Positions 6,426-12,008 of a stretch of DNA of 12,008 nt are shown piece by piece. The first letter of the stretch is position 1. Each line of letters starts with the position of its first letter. The notes beneath the pieces are model-generated. The model had not been told where the DNA came from. It worked only from the letters and a program-made list of their open reading frames with translations, and made no database searches. Both the position numbers and the translations under genes were made by a program. Origin of the DNA: an uncultured Nitrospina sp. (GTDB lineage: Bacteria > Nitrospinota > Nitrospinia > Nitrospinales > VA-1); NCBI GenBank assembly GCA_913044145.1, contig CAJWOD010000025.1, positions 1-12,008 on the forward strand, in the 5' to 3' direction.

Positions 6426-7370
6426 TTAGACTCTAGCTTCTAACTTTTCTTCAAAATTTTTCAACCATTTATTAAATAATTTAAAATCTTCTATTTTGTT
6501 TACGCCGGGAAAATTTTCGGGAGTTCCTTTGCCACCGCAAACAATTTTTGCTTTATTTTTCAACTCGCTACTTATCTTGGAAATTTTTTCTTCTGTATCA
6601 AGTGGATTTAGAATGCAGGAGACGCTAAAGCAAAGAACCTCGGGTTTTTGATTTTTTGCAGTTTCAATAATATCTTTCAAAGGCGTATCGGGTCCCAGAT
6701 AAATAATTTTTCCTCCAGAAAGGCTTGCAATGACTGCTGCCATAAGGAGCCCGAGGCATTGAGTTTCCCCAGGAAGTGTAGCCATCATTATGGTCCAACC
6801 CTCTTTTCGAATATTAAGTTGTCTCCATTTACTGGTTAGAAAACTGGTAATGCATTCTGTTGCGAAATGCTCTTGAGAAATTGTAAGCTCACCTGACTCC
6901 CATCCATTTCCCACTCTTTCGATCAAAGGAACCATATAATCTATAATAAAATTAAGAGGACCATTTTTATTCCATTGATCATAAAAACTTTGAATAAGAG
7001 AGTCGTCATCAAATCCATGAATTGCTTTGATCCAACGTTCGATCAATAATTCATTAGAAGAGTTTGGATTTTCTCCTTTCGGATTTAACTTGGTGTCCAT
7101 TAGGGGTTTCAATCCCATCAAACCATGTAATTCCTCCAAAGTTCCAGAGACCACTTTGCTGGCCCGATAGCCCGATTCCAAAGCTTTGGCAATTGCTCTT
7201 AGCCGAGGAACATCTTCTTTAGGGTATCGGCGGTGACCGGAGGGCAACCTTTGAGAACAGGGTGTGCCATAACGCTTTTCCCAGACTCTCAATGTATGAG
7301 TCGTTATTCCGGTCAGCCGCGCCAATTCTCCTATTGAGATAAGATTTTCCATTTTGTTTGTTTCAATCAT
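6426..7370 (-). CDS. MerR-family regulator with B12-binding-like domain (CarH/LitR-like)
   Basis: A 314-residue transcription factor. Residues 10-75 are a MerR winged helix (ISIGELARLTGI, TLRVWEKRYG, SGHRRY). Residues about 105-185 resemble the helical bundle of CarH, including W157-x9-E167-H168, the motif that covers the upper face of adenosylcobalamin in CarH. Residues about 192-310 resemble the Rossmann-like B12 domain, with YLGPDTPLKDI (224-234) and a glycine motif VCGGKG (277-282). In CarH, ExHxxG supplies the histidine that binds cobalt from below; here it reads E202-T-Q204-C-L-G207, so the ligand is Gln. It may bind cobalamin differently, bind heme, or be ligand-free. AAAGGA lies 11 bases before this ATG; the Met at codon 7 has no ribosome site. 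It sits 33 bases after the HxxHxH protein gene. Confidence 0.9.
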   Translation of the reverse strand: MIETNKMENLISIGELARLTGITTHTLRVWEKRYGTPCSQRLPSGHRRYPKEDVPRLRAIAKALESGYRASKVVSGTLEELHGLMGLKPLMDTKLNPKGENPNSSNELLIERWIKAIHGFDDDSLIQSFYDQWNKNGPLNFIIDYMVPLIERVGNGWESGELTISQEHFATECITSFLTSKWRQLNIRKEGWTIMMATLPGETQCLGLLMAAVIASLSGGKIIYLGPDTPLKDIIETAKNQKPEVLCFSVSCILNPLDTEEKISKISSELKNKAKIVCGGKGTPENFPGVNKIEDFKLFNKWLKNFEEKLEARV

Positions 7371-7403
7371 AGGAGTAGTAATCCTTTGAATTTAAAATTA
7401 TGG

Positions 7404-8111
7404 TTAAATGTTTTTCTCAACTTTGTTTTTACTGGCATCTTTTTTAGCAAGATTTATATTTTCAATATGGTTAAGGATTATTAGTCCTCCGGAAGTTTTT
7501 TCAACAAGAAAGCTATTACCGGAAATAGAAAGTTCGAATTTATTTCCACATTCTATTCCATACTCGCTCAACAAATGTTGCTCAAGATGGGTCAAGCCTA
7601 TAGAGAGTGTTTCATTATTTTTATACAAATGCTTTACGATTTTTGAATTGGTCGTATTTCCAAAACTCCATTTAACATGTATACGTTTATGTGCATGCCC
7701 AGGATGAAAAGTATTTTTCATAGAAACTTTTGAGATGTTTGAATCTTTTACTAGGGGCATAAAATTTTTATTTGCAGATGTATCATAAATTGAAGCATCA
7801 ACAACTTTAATTCCAGCAGAAGTTCTTTCAAAAATAACATCAATATTTCGAACAATACCGCTGAATTTATTTCCAACCTTGATGCCATAGTGATTAAACT
7901 TTTTTTGTTCAAAAGGATTCAATCCGATAACCCCGGTAGGTTTTGTGCCGTTCAGGTTTCTTTCTACCTTTGAATATAACTTTTTAGAAAACTGCCATTT
8001 GAATGGAACAGTAGAATGGTCGTGGGTAGAATGAGCGAAGCTAATGGTCGCAGTCATAAATGTTATTGAAGCTACAGCTAAGGTTTTTAGGATACTTGTT
8101 TTTGCTTTCAT
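7404..8111 (-). CDS. Exported protein of two HxxHxH-opening 109-residue repeats
   Basis: A 235-residue protein from the chosen start, which follows GGAG at good spacing and places a clean Sec signal at 1-26 (cleavage after SFA). I do not recognise the family. Two halves align without any gap at an offset of 109 residues: H27-x2-H30-x-H32 with H136-x2-H139-x-H141, then FKWQF with VKWSF, IGLxxxEQ, YGIxxGNKF and ERTSAG with EKTSGG. The mature protein would therefore begin with the first His cluster. HxxHxH is a plausible site for Zn, Cu, Ni or Co, so a periplasmic metal-binding role is likely but inferred. It is the first gene of the unit with the MerR/B12-like regulator and the chelatase, behind a promoter covered by repeated half-sites. 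The frame stays open 29 codons upstream, but those codons overlap the promoter elements. Confidence 0.8.
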   Translation of the reverse strand: MKAKTSILKTLAVASITFMTATISFAHSTHDHSTVPFKWQFSKKLYSKVERNLNGTKPTGVIGLNPFEQKKFNHYGIKVGNKFSGIVRNIDVIFERTSAGIKVVDASIYDTSANKNFMPLVKDSNISKVSMKNTFHPGHAHKRIHVKWSFGNTTNSKIVKHLYKNNETLSIGLTHLEQHLLSEYGIECGNKFELSISGNSFLVEKTSGGLIILNHIENINLAKKDASKNKVEKNI

Positions 8112-8146
8112 CAGTTTGTCTCCGTTAAAATGATTATAATAAAAAC

Positions 8147-8228
8147 TTAGAATATTATCTAAAATAATTATTAGACATACTTCTAATTTTGTCAACAAAA
8201 ATTAGACAAATTTTTTTATTTTGTCTAA
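8147..8228. promoter_or_regulatory. Operator cluster of six TTAGA/TCTAA half-sites
   Basis: Half-sites lie at 8147-8151, 8158-8162, 8171-8175, 8182-8186, 8202-8206 and 8224-8228, alternating in orientation. The first two pairs have identical architecture, TTAGA-N6-TCTAA, with 11 bases between half-site starts; the third pair is 22 bases apart with longer arms (TTAGACAAA and TTTGTCTAA). One palindrome covers the promoter spacer, one the start site, and one lies upstream of -35. The likely binder is the MerR/B12-like regulator encoded downstream, by inference. Confidence 0.6.
8167..8195 (-). promoter_or_regulatory. Sigma70-type promoter of the HxxHxH/MerR/chelatase unit
   Basis: TTGACA (8195-8190, full consensus) and AATAAT (8172-8167, five of six) are 17 bases apart. 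The implied start near 8160 gives a leader of about 50 bases to the ATG at 8111. A TTAGA-N6-TCTAA palindrome lies between the two hexamers, where MerR proteins usually bind. Confidence 0.65.
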
Positions 8229-8509
8229 AATTTTTATAAATTATTGAAATAAAAGGAAAAATATTTAGAATTATTTTGCGGGGTTACCTTATAAGCTGTA
8301 GCGCAAGCGCATCAAGATAAGTGAGGAGTTGCTCCGCCTTCAGTAATTTTCTATCTAGTTGTTGGACAAACTAATTAGAATATTGTTTTACAAAGAGTGC
8401 TGGGTAGGCTATTGGAATGGATCATGATAGAGAGAAGACAAATTTCCAGAGGATGAAAATTTGCTGCTTATTTAAAGCTTGGTCATGTAAATAAACAGGG
8501 CTTTCCATG
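8229..8509. other. Intergenic region without a convincing gene
   Basis: About 280 bases between the operator cluster and the next gene stop. The first 50 are very AT-rich. A distinctly GC-richer patch at 8278-8340 contains small hairpins (GCGC-AA-GCGC and GGAG-TTG-CTCC) and a possible gene remnant. The rest (8341-8509) is unremarkable: I see no promoter, RNA gene or reading frame I would defend there. Confidence 0.5.
8284..8370 (-). pseudogene. Possible remnant of a protein C-terminus
   Basis: On the minus strand a 28-codon frame between two stops reads as a regular amphipathic helix, rich in Leu, Ala, Gln and Glu (for example KAEQLLTYLDALAL), ending at TAA. It has no start codon, and its GC is higher than in the flanking DNA. 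It could be the surviving end of a lost or transferred gene; chance is a real alternative. Confidence 0.25.
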
Positions 8510-8893
8510 TTAGTCGAGTTGCGGTTCTTTATTTTTAGTTTCGACGTCTTCCATTTGTTTGTCGAAAAGTCGGTGGGCGAAGTACCAGCAACCCCAGGAA
8601 ACTACAAAAACAGTCCCTAAACCAATTGAAGACCAGAGCATCAAATTATCGCTGGTAGAAATTCCTCGGAGGAAAATAAACGCGCCTAGCGGAAGTGCCA
8701 TAACGAATCCAAAGCAGGATAGTAGCATAGAGCTGCGCGCATAATATTTAGGACGGACATCAATATTGAGTTCAGGAAGGTATTTTTTATTCTCTGGCAA
8801 GGCGGCATCTAGAAGCTCAATTTCCCCTTCACATTTCGGACAATATTGACCTCCCCAAAACGCATTTTTACATTGCAAACAAAATTTAACCAT
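8510..8893 (-). CDS. Zinc-ribbon protein with two membrane segments (127 aa)
   Basis: The N-terminus has CLQC (5-8) and CPKC (18-21), a compact zinc ribbon or rubredoxin-like knuckle. After a linker of about 30 residues there are two hydrophobic segments, at about 54-77 and 84-107, then a charged tail. Two membrane passes with a short loop would put both the zinc ribbon and the tail in the cytoplasm. I cannot name the family; proteins of this layout are common and mostly uncharacterised. Only a weak GAG is seen before the ATG. It diverges from the asparaginase-like gene across an 86-base gap, so the two may share regulation. Confidence 0.75.
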   Translation of the reverse strand: MVKFCLQCKNAFWGGQYCPKCEGEIELLDAALPENKKYLPELNIDVRPKYYARSSMLLSCFGFVMALPLGAFIFLRGISTSDNLMLWSSIGLGTVFVVSWGCWYFAHRLFDKQMEDVETKNKEPQLD

Positions 8894-8913
8894 AGGTGAC
8901 TCATATTTTTTGA

Positions 8914-8941
8914 TTGGTCTCTAGGATACCTCATTTATAAT
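8914..8941 (+). promoter_or_regulatory. Possible promoter of the asparaginase-like gene
   Basis: A perfect TATAAT (8936-8941) lies 39 bases before the ATG. A weak -35, TTGGTC (8914-8919), is 16 bases upstream; the better TTGATT (8910-8915) would leave a 20-base spacer. Confidence 0.45.
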
Positions 8942-8979
8942 AACCCCACAACTTTTGCTCTCTTTTTATAGATAAAAAT

Positions 8980-9777
8980 ATGACAGATAAAAAAAAGATC
9001 GTAGTTTTAACCCATGGTGGAGCAGGATCTGATCCAGCTTATGCGGATGGCACCGCCATCGCAGGACAAATGGGTATGATGGGATTACAAACCGGCGAAA
9101 CAACAATAGATGCAGCCTGCGCGGCGGTTGCCACTTTAGAGGATGACAGCAGATTCAATGCGGGTATAGGATCTCATCGACGTAGCGATGGTTCGGTACA
9201 AATGGATGCATCATGTATGGATAGTTCGGGTAGGTTTGGTGCTGTTGCAGCGTTGGAAGGTTTTAGAAATCCAATCAAAGTAGCTTCCATAGTGAGTCAA
9301 TCAGAGTATCGAGTTCTTGCAGGTAAGGGTGCGGCAGAGTTTGCAACCAACCAAGACTGTAAAAAACTGTCTTTAGATGAAATCAAAAATACAGGAAAAG
9401 ACTTTTCCACCACCGACACGGTTGGTTGTGTTATTCGTAATGGGGACAAGTTTGCCGCTGCCCTTAGTACGGGGGGGATTAATGAAGCCATTCCCGGGCG
9501 GGTTGGGGATGTTCCACTAATAGGATCTGGACTGTTTGCTGGCCCCCAAGGAGCCGTTGCTGCCACTGGGGATGGCGAAGCAATTGCAATGAAGATAACC
9601 GCCTTTCGTACTTACCAGCTTATAGAACAGGGCATGGATCCTAAAGTTATCGTTCCCGAGGTAATTAGTTGGTTTAAGAAACCCACTTCTTTTGGCCTAA
9701 TAGTTGTCAGTAAAATAGGTTTCGCAGGTGGTGCTAATGACCCCATGGCTTGGACGGCATCTGAATTAGAATTGTAA
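8980..9777 (+). CDS. Ntn-hydrolase asparaginase / isoaspartyl peptidase
   Basis: Plant-type asparaginase family: an inactive precursor cuts itself before a threonine, which then becomes the nucleophile that hydrolyses L-Asn or beta-aspartyl peptides. The N-terminal HGGAG (12-16), FNAGIGS (59-65) and MDASCMD (75-81) are family marks. The nucleophile is Thr147 in DTVG, followed by STGGI (163-167, Thr164), GRVGD (173-177) and TGDGE (196-200). The family usually has Gly before the catalytic Thr; here it is Asp146, as in taspase-1. At 265 residues it is shorter than typical members (about 300-320), mainly through a short linker before Thr147. No clear ribosome site precedes the ATG, but the next possible start would lose the HGGAG strand. 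Confidence 0.9.
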   Translation: MTDKKKIVVLTHGGAGSDPAYADGTAIAGQMGMMGLQTGETTIDAACAAVATLEDDSRFNAGIGSHRRSDGSVQMDASCMDSSGRFGAVAALEGFRNPIKVASIVSQSEYRVLAGKGAAEFATNQDCKKLSLDEIKNTGKDFSTTDTVGCVIRNGDKFAAALSTGGINEAIPGRVGDVPLIGSGLFAGPQGAVAATGDGEAIAMKITAFRTYQLIEQGMDPKVIVPEVISWFKKPTSFGLIVVSKIGFAGGANDPMAWTASELEL

Positions 9778-9793
9778 TTCCCTTTTAGAGGTA

Positions 9794-9822
9794 ACGATCT
9801 ATTCTTAACTTCCTAAGATCGT
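9794..9822. repeat. Inverted repeat after the asparaginase-like gene
   Basis: ACGATCT (9794-9800) and AGATCGT (9816-9822) are perfect 7-base arms with a 15-base loop. No T-run follows on either strand, so it is not a classical terminator, though it may protect the 3' end of the mRNA. Confidence 0.35.
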
Positions 9823-9836
9823 AAGGAATATAATTT

Positions 9837-9873
9837 AAAAAAAGCAAAAGGTTGGATTCAGATACGGACCAAC
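9837..9873 (-). terminator. Probable terminator after the 39-codon ORF
   Basis: On the minus strand GTTGG (9869-9873 region) pairs with CCAAC (9855-9851) over a 13-base loop, followed by TTTT-GC-TTTTTTT (9849-9837). It starts five bases after the small ORF stop, which supports that ORF being transcribed. Confidence 0.5.
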
Positions 9874-9877
9874 TAAC

Positions 9878-9997
9878 CTAAAGAGCCGATCGGGGGGCTA
9901 TAATAGGTCCGCCACCAAGGCTTTTCCACATTAGAAAAAACATCGTGACTAGAAGGGCAGCAAGAACTGCCAGAACAATTTTTGTAGTTTTATTCAT
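9878..9997 (-). CDS. Single-pass membrane microprotein (39 aa)
   Basis: ATG to TAG, 39 codons. Residues 7-24 form one clear hydrophobic helix (IVLAVLAALLVTMFFLMW) after a basic start (Lys3, Lys6), then a short tail with KSLGGGP and a proline-containing end. The positive-inside rule is ambiguous because Lys25 and Arg36 follow the helix. There is no good ribosome site before the ATG, which lowers confidence, but the frame fills the gap between the asparaginase-like and zinc-ribbon genes and is followed at once by a terminator-like hairpin with a T-run. It lies about 90 bases downstream of the zinc-ribbon gene on the same strand. Its function is unknown. Confidence 0.5.
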   Translation of the reverse strand: MNKTTKIVLAVLAALLVTMFFLMWKSLGGGPIIAPRSAL

Positions 9998-10015
9998 TTA
10001 TATTTTTTAATGGCT

Positions 10016-10032
10016 TTTTAATTACATTAAAA
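10016..10032. repeat. Small AT-rich hairpin upstream of the microprotein
   Basis: TTTTAAT and ATTAAAA are separated by TAC, 19-35 bases before the microprotein ATG. AT-rich palindromes like this also arise by chance. Confidence 0.3.
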
Positions 10033-10089
10033 GGCTTAATATGATTCTGTCTGCTTTATAGATCTGTTGTTTTATCTGTACCGTTTTTG

Positions 10090-10383
10090 CTAACGCCAAC
10101 TAGTATGTGGGCTAGGGGTCATCGCTTTAATGACACCTTTTTTACGAAACGAACCTTTGATCATTTTATAGGCAAATTGTCCCTTTGCGTTAATAGTTGG
10201 ATTGCCCAGCTTGTTGCCACATTCATGACAAATCAGCAAGGGTAGATTGGTTTTTTCGGAGGACCCCAATTCTTTAAGGAAGATAGGTTTAATAACCTTT
10301 TCCAAGAGGAGCAGGTCCAACTCACCCGAACCTTTATAGCGGGCAATAAAAGCTTTGCATTGAGTGCACTGAATTTCAACCAT
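10090..10383 (-). CDS. Small zinc-ribbon protein (97 aa)
   Basis: Two cysteine knuckles, CTQC (6-9) and CHEC (52-55), are separated by about 42 residues containing a Leu-rich helix (ELDLLLLEKVIKPIFL, about 21-36). Together they should form one structural zinc ribbon. The C-terminal third is basic (GSFRKKGVIK). No signal or membrane segment is seen, so it is cytoplasmic. I cannot name a family. AGGGA precedes the ATG at a workable distance. It follows the secreted helical protein gene by 25 bases and is probably co-transcribed with it, although their cell locations differ. Confidence 0.75.
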   Translation of the reverse strand: MVEIQCTQCKAFIARYKGSGELDLLLLEKVIKPIFLKELGSSEKTNLPLLICHECGNKLGNPTINAKGQFAYKMIKGSFRKKGVIKAMTPSPHTSWR

Positions 10384-10408
10384 TCAAAATTTCCCTAAAA
10401 CTTCAAAG

Positions 10409-11080
10409 CTACATTTCATCTCCAGATTCCGTCAGTGTGGATGCGTGGGGTATGGCTAAATTTTCGCCATCCGCTTGTTTCAGGATAGGATCTGTTTTGT
10501 GTAAATTAGCAAACTCATGTACTAAATCTTTTGCCTTTTCAACTACCTCTTTAACTTTGTTGGTTTTTTTTACTTTATGAGCTATATCTACAAATCGATC
10601 GACCAGAGGTTTAGATTTTTTCATGGTCTCTTGAACTTGGCCAAAGTCGAGTTTTCGTTTGTGGTTCTTTTCATAGTATTTAGCATATTTTACCCAAGTC
10701 ATTACCTCCTCCAAAGCGTATCCATAACCATCTATTTGATATTTGATGAATTCCTGTTCCCCTTTTTCACGCCAAAGGGGCAAAATATAATTTGAAACAT
10801 CATTCCTAGGAATACCATTCAAAGAGTTACAAATATAATCCAGTGTATATATAAGGGCAATGGCTTTCTGGTCAAGGTGCAGGGCTACCGTGGAATGGTT
10901 TCTAAAAAGACTTCTTTTTTCAAAAGCCTCCCAAACTCCTCCCCGAGCTTTCACACTTGCGACCTGATTATCAATAGGTTGGAGCAAATCACGACAAACA
11001 TGAAAATTGTCAGCCAGGGCGGAATAGCTAACAAAACTGGTAAGAATGAATACAGATATGAATATTTGGAGCTTAATCAT
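10409..11080 (-). CDS. Secreted alpha-helical hypothetical protein (223 aa)
   Basis: The chosen ATG follows AGGAG at ideal spacing and gives a clean Sec signal: MIKLQ, a hydrophobic core at about 5-20, and a likely cut after SALA (about residue 24). The mature protein seems mostly helical, with Cys near its start (HVCRDLL) and another in the DYICNSL segment that could form a disulfide. The C-terminal part is Lys-rich and coiled-coil-like (about 150-200), ending in an acidic tail (TESGDEM). I do not recognise the family. A periplasmic location is inferred. The frame is open for 10 more codons upstream, but that start would bury the signal. It is the first gene of a probable pair with the zinc-ribbon gene. 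Confidence 0.78.
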   Translation of the reverse strand: MIKLQIFISVFILTSFVSYSALADNFHVCRDLLQPIDNQVASVKARGGVWEAFEKRSLFRNHSTVALHLDQKAIALIYTLDYICNSLNGIPRNDVSNYILPLWREKGEQEFIKYQIDGYGYALEEVMTWVKYAKYYEKNHKRKLDFGQVQETMKKSKPLVDRFVDIAHKVKKTNKVKEVVEKAKDLVHEFANLHKTDPILKQADGENLAIPHASTLTESGDEM

Positions 11081-11123
11081 AATAAAACTCCTATTATTTT
11101 TTAAGCACACATTTTATTCCATC

Positions 11124-11152
11124 AAAATAAACCCGTAACCTCATTAAGTCAA
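11124..11152 (-). promoter_or_regulatory. Probable promoter of the secreted helical protein
   Basis: TTGACT (11152-11147) and TATTTT (11129-11124) are 17 bases apart on the minus strand, with a start predicted near 11117 and a leader of about 37 bases to the ATG at 11080. Confidence 0.5.
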
Positions 11153-11185
11153 TTGTATTTTAGCTTAAAGGTGGTATGAAAACCT

Positions 11186-11701
11186 TCAATAATTTTCCAG
11201 AAATATGTTGATTTTTTCCTCATCCGAAAGACTTTCCAGCAAACTACTATCGCGTACCACCCTGATTCCGGCTAGATCAATGCTCTTTAATATAAAGTAA
11301 AAATCTTCGCTTTTATCTGGCCAATGATTTAGAAAAATTTTTGACAAATTATTTTCAGAAAATTTTTTCTCTATAGCCCTCATTTCCTGTAAATAATTTT
11401 TTACTTCCAGCAATGCGGCTTCTTTAGAATTAGACTCCAGATTAAAAATATAGTTTTTAAAAATGGAAATATTTTTTGTATCGGTTGTAAATGTGGATTT
11501 AAGCACATTGCAAATATTATTAATTTGATCTCTACCCAATTGCACTTCATCGGAAACGGTATCTTTTTCACCCGATTGATGGTGTTTTATTAACTCAGCT
11601 TCCTCCACAAACCTATCGGGTTCTTTAGATTCATGGTTTCTTAAAACATAAAAAATTTCTGGAACCCGGATAGCTATCCTAAAATTTATTCCGCCATTCA
11701 T
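11186..11701 (-). CDS. Hypothetical soluble protein (171 aa)
   Basis: I do not recognise this protein. It has no signal peptide or membrane segment. The first 20 residues are strand-like (INFRIAIRVPEIFYVL), residues about 22-60 are very polar and charged, and about 80-150 look helical with many Glu and Lys. It ends in a short helix (SDEEKINIFLENY). AGGG lies nine bases before the ATG. It diverges from the small plus-strand gene at 11778 across 76 bases. Downstream lies the promoter of the secreted helical protein, so the two are probably separate transcripts. Confidence 0.68.
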   Translation of the reverse strand: MNGGINFRIAIRVPEIFYVLRNHESKEPDRFVEEAELIKHHQSGEKDTVSDEVQLGRDQINNICNVLKSTFTTDTKNISIFKNYIFNLESNSKEAALLEVKNYLQEMRAIEKKFSENNLSKIFLNHWPDKSEDFYFILKSIDLAGIRVVRDSSLLESLSDEEKINIFLENY

Positions 11702-11721
11702 TGAACAATCCCTTAACCGAA

Positions 11722-11750
11722 TTGAATGGTTGATGTAGATTTTATATAAT
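11722..11750 (+). promoter_or_regulatory. Strong sigma70-type promoter of the last gene
   Basis: TTGAAT (11722-11727, four of six) and a perfect TATAAT (11745-11750) are 17 bases apart. The start would be near 11757, about 20 bases before the ATG at 11778. Confidence 0.6.
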
Positions 11751-11777
11751 ATATTTTTAAATCAAGCAGACAATACA

Positions 11778-11972
11778 ATGCCACCTAAAGAATATAGTTT
11801 CAAAGTAAAAGGTGTTTTAATTAAAGAAAAGGATAAATCTGAGGATGATTTTAGCATTTTCATTTCCGCGATGGATGATAATCATGCGGTAATGTTGGTG
11901 CGAGAACACTTAAGAAAACATGCACCCAAGGGGGACTCTATTATTAAAGGAATAGAAAAAAAATCAGATTAA
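11778..11972 (+). CDS. Small hypothetical protein (64 aa)
   Basis: I do not recognise the family. The sequence alternates strand-like segments (YSFKVKGVLI, FSIFISAM) with one likely helix (NHAVMLVREHLRKHA, about 35-49), a beta-beta-alpha layout. It is highly charged, lacks Cys and has no signal or membrane segment. The ribosome site is weak, but a near-consensus promoter lies just upstream and would give a short leader. The stop is 36 bases from the end of the window, so any downstream partner is out of view. Confidence 0.62.
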   Translation: MPPKEYSFKVKGVLIKEKDKSEDDFSIFISAMDDNHAVMLVREHLRKHAPKGDSIIKGIEKKSD

Positions 11973-12008
11973 CATAGAGGTAGGGGGGAGAGTCGCAATT
12001 TGCCGATT

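Noticed and set aside
7408..7707. 99-codon plus-strand frame
   Set aside because: Antisense to the second repeat of the HxxHxH protein; the 109-residue repeat register shows the minus-strand frame is the real one.
8112..8198. 29-codon upstream extension of the HxxHxH protein
   Set aside because: It would place the signal peptide internally and overlaps the -10, start site and operator palindromes; the ATG at 8111 has a good ribosome site.
8417..8494. 25-codon plus-strand frame starting ATG GAT CAT
   Set aside because: No ribosome site, no hydrophobic or motif pattern, and a length easily reached by chance.
9297..9566. 89-codon minus-strand frame
   Set aside because: Antisense to the asparaginase-like catalytic region, rich in Pro, Ala and Ser, as expected for a shadow frame.
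10577..11104. Two plus-strand frames of 72 and 75 codons
   Set aside because: Both are antisense to the secreted helical protein, whose ribosome site, signal peptide and promoter are consistent.

Overview
This is an AT-rich window of typical compact bacterial gene organisation. The tmRNA carries an encoded CCA end, a lipoprotein and several Sec signal peptides are present, and one protein appears to be a periplasmic metal-binding protein, so a Gram-negative cell is likely. No gene fixes the phylum. A low-GC marine lineage such as a Nitrospinota or deltaproteobacterium-like group would fit, but this is only a guess from gene style. I see no insertion sequence, CRISPR array, rRNA or ordinary tRNA.

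Layout. (1) 1-383: ssrA (tmRNA) on the minus strand, with the tag ANDYDVAVAA and a 21-bp perfect palindrome overlapping its likely transcription start. (2) 509-784: a small unknown protein. (3) 895-3531, minus: an ABC transporter cassette in the order ATPase, lipoprotein solute-binding protein, permease. The binding protein and permease are of the polar amino acid type, but the ATPase carries a C-terminal TOBE-type region as in the polyamine/iron/sulfate importers. (4) 3622-4890, plus: purD, diverging from the ABC cassette and ending at a long structured element that may terminate both purD and the convergent zinc-finger gene. (5) 4973-5803, minus: a small zinc-finger protein and a small secreted protein. 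(6) 5855-8228, minus: the most interesting part, three closely spaced genes. They encode an exported protein made of two gapless 109-residue repeats that each open with HxxHxH, a MerR regulator with a B12-binding-like domain whose usual cobalt-ligand histidine is replaced by glutamine, and a single-domain CbiX-type chelatase. A strong sigma70-like promoter before the first gene is covered by six TTAGA/TCTAA half-sites. (7) 8510-11701: a zinc-ribbon membrane protein, a divergent Ntn-hydrolase asparaginase/isoaspartyl peptidase on plus, a 39-codon membrane microprotein at 9878-9997, another zinc-ribbon protein, a secreted helical protein and an unknown soluble protein. (8) 11778-11972, plus: a small unknown protein behind a near-consensus promoter.

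How they may work together. My reading of 5855-8228 is a self-regulated metal or tetrapyrrole module: metal capture outside the inner membrane (HxxHxH repeats), sensing of a corrinoid, heme or light signal (MerR/B12-like), and metal insertion into a tetrapyrrole (CbiX-like). The gene order, motifs and operator repeats are visible in the sequence; the joint function is inference. The ABC cassette probably imports an amino acid or another small charged solute.
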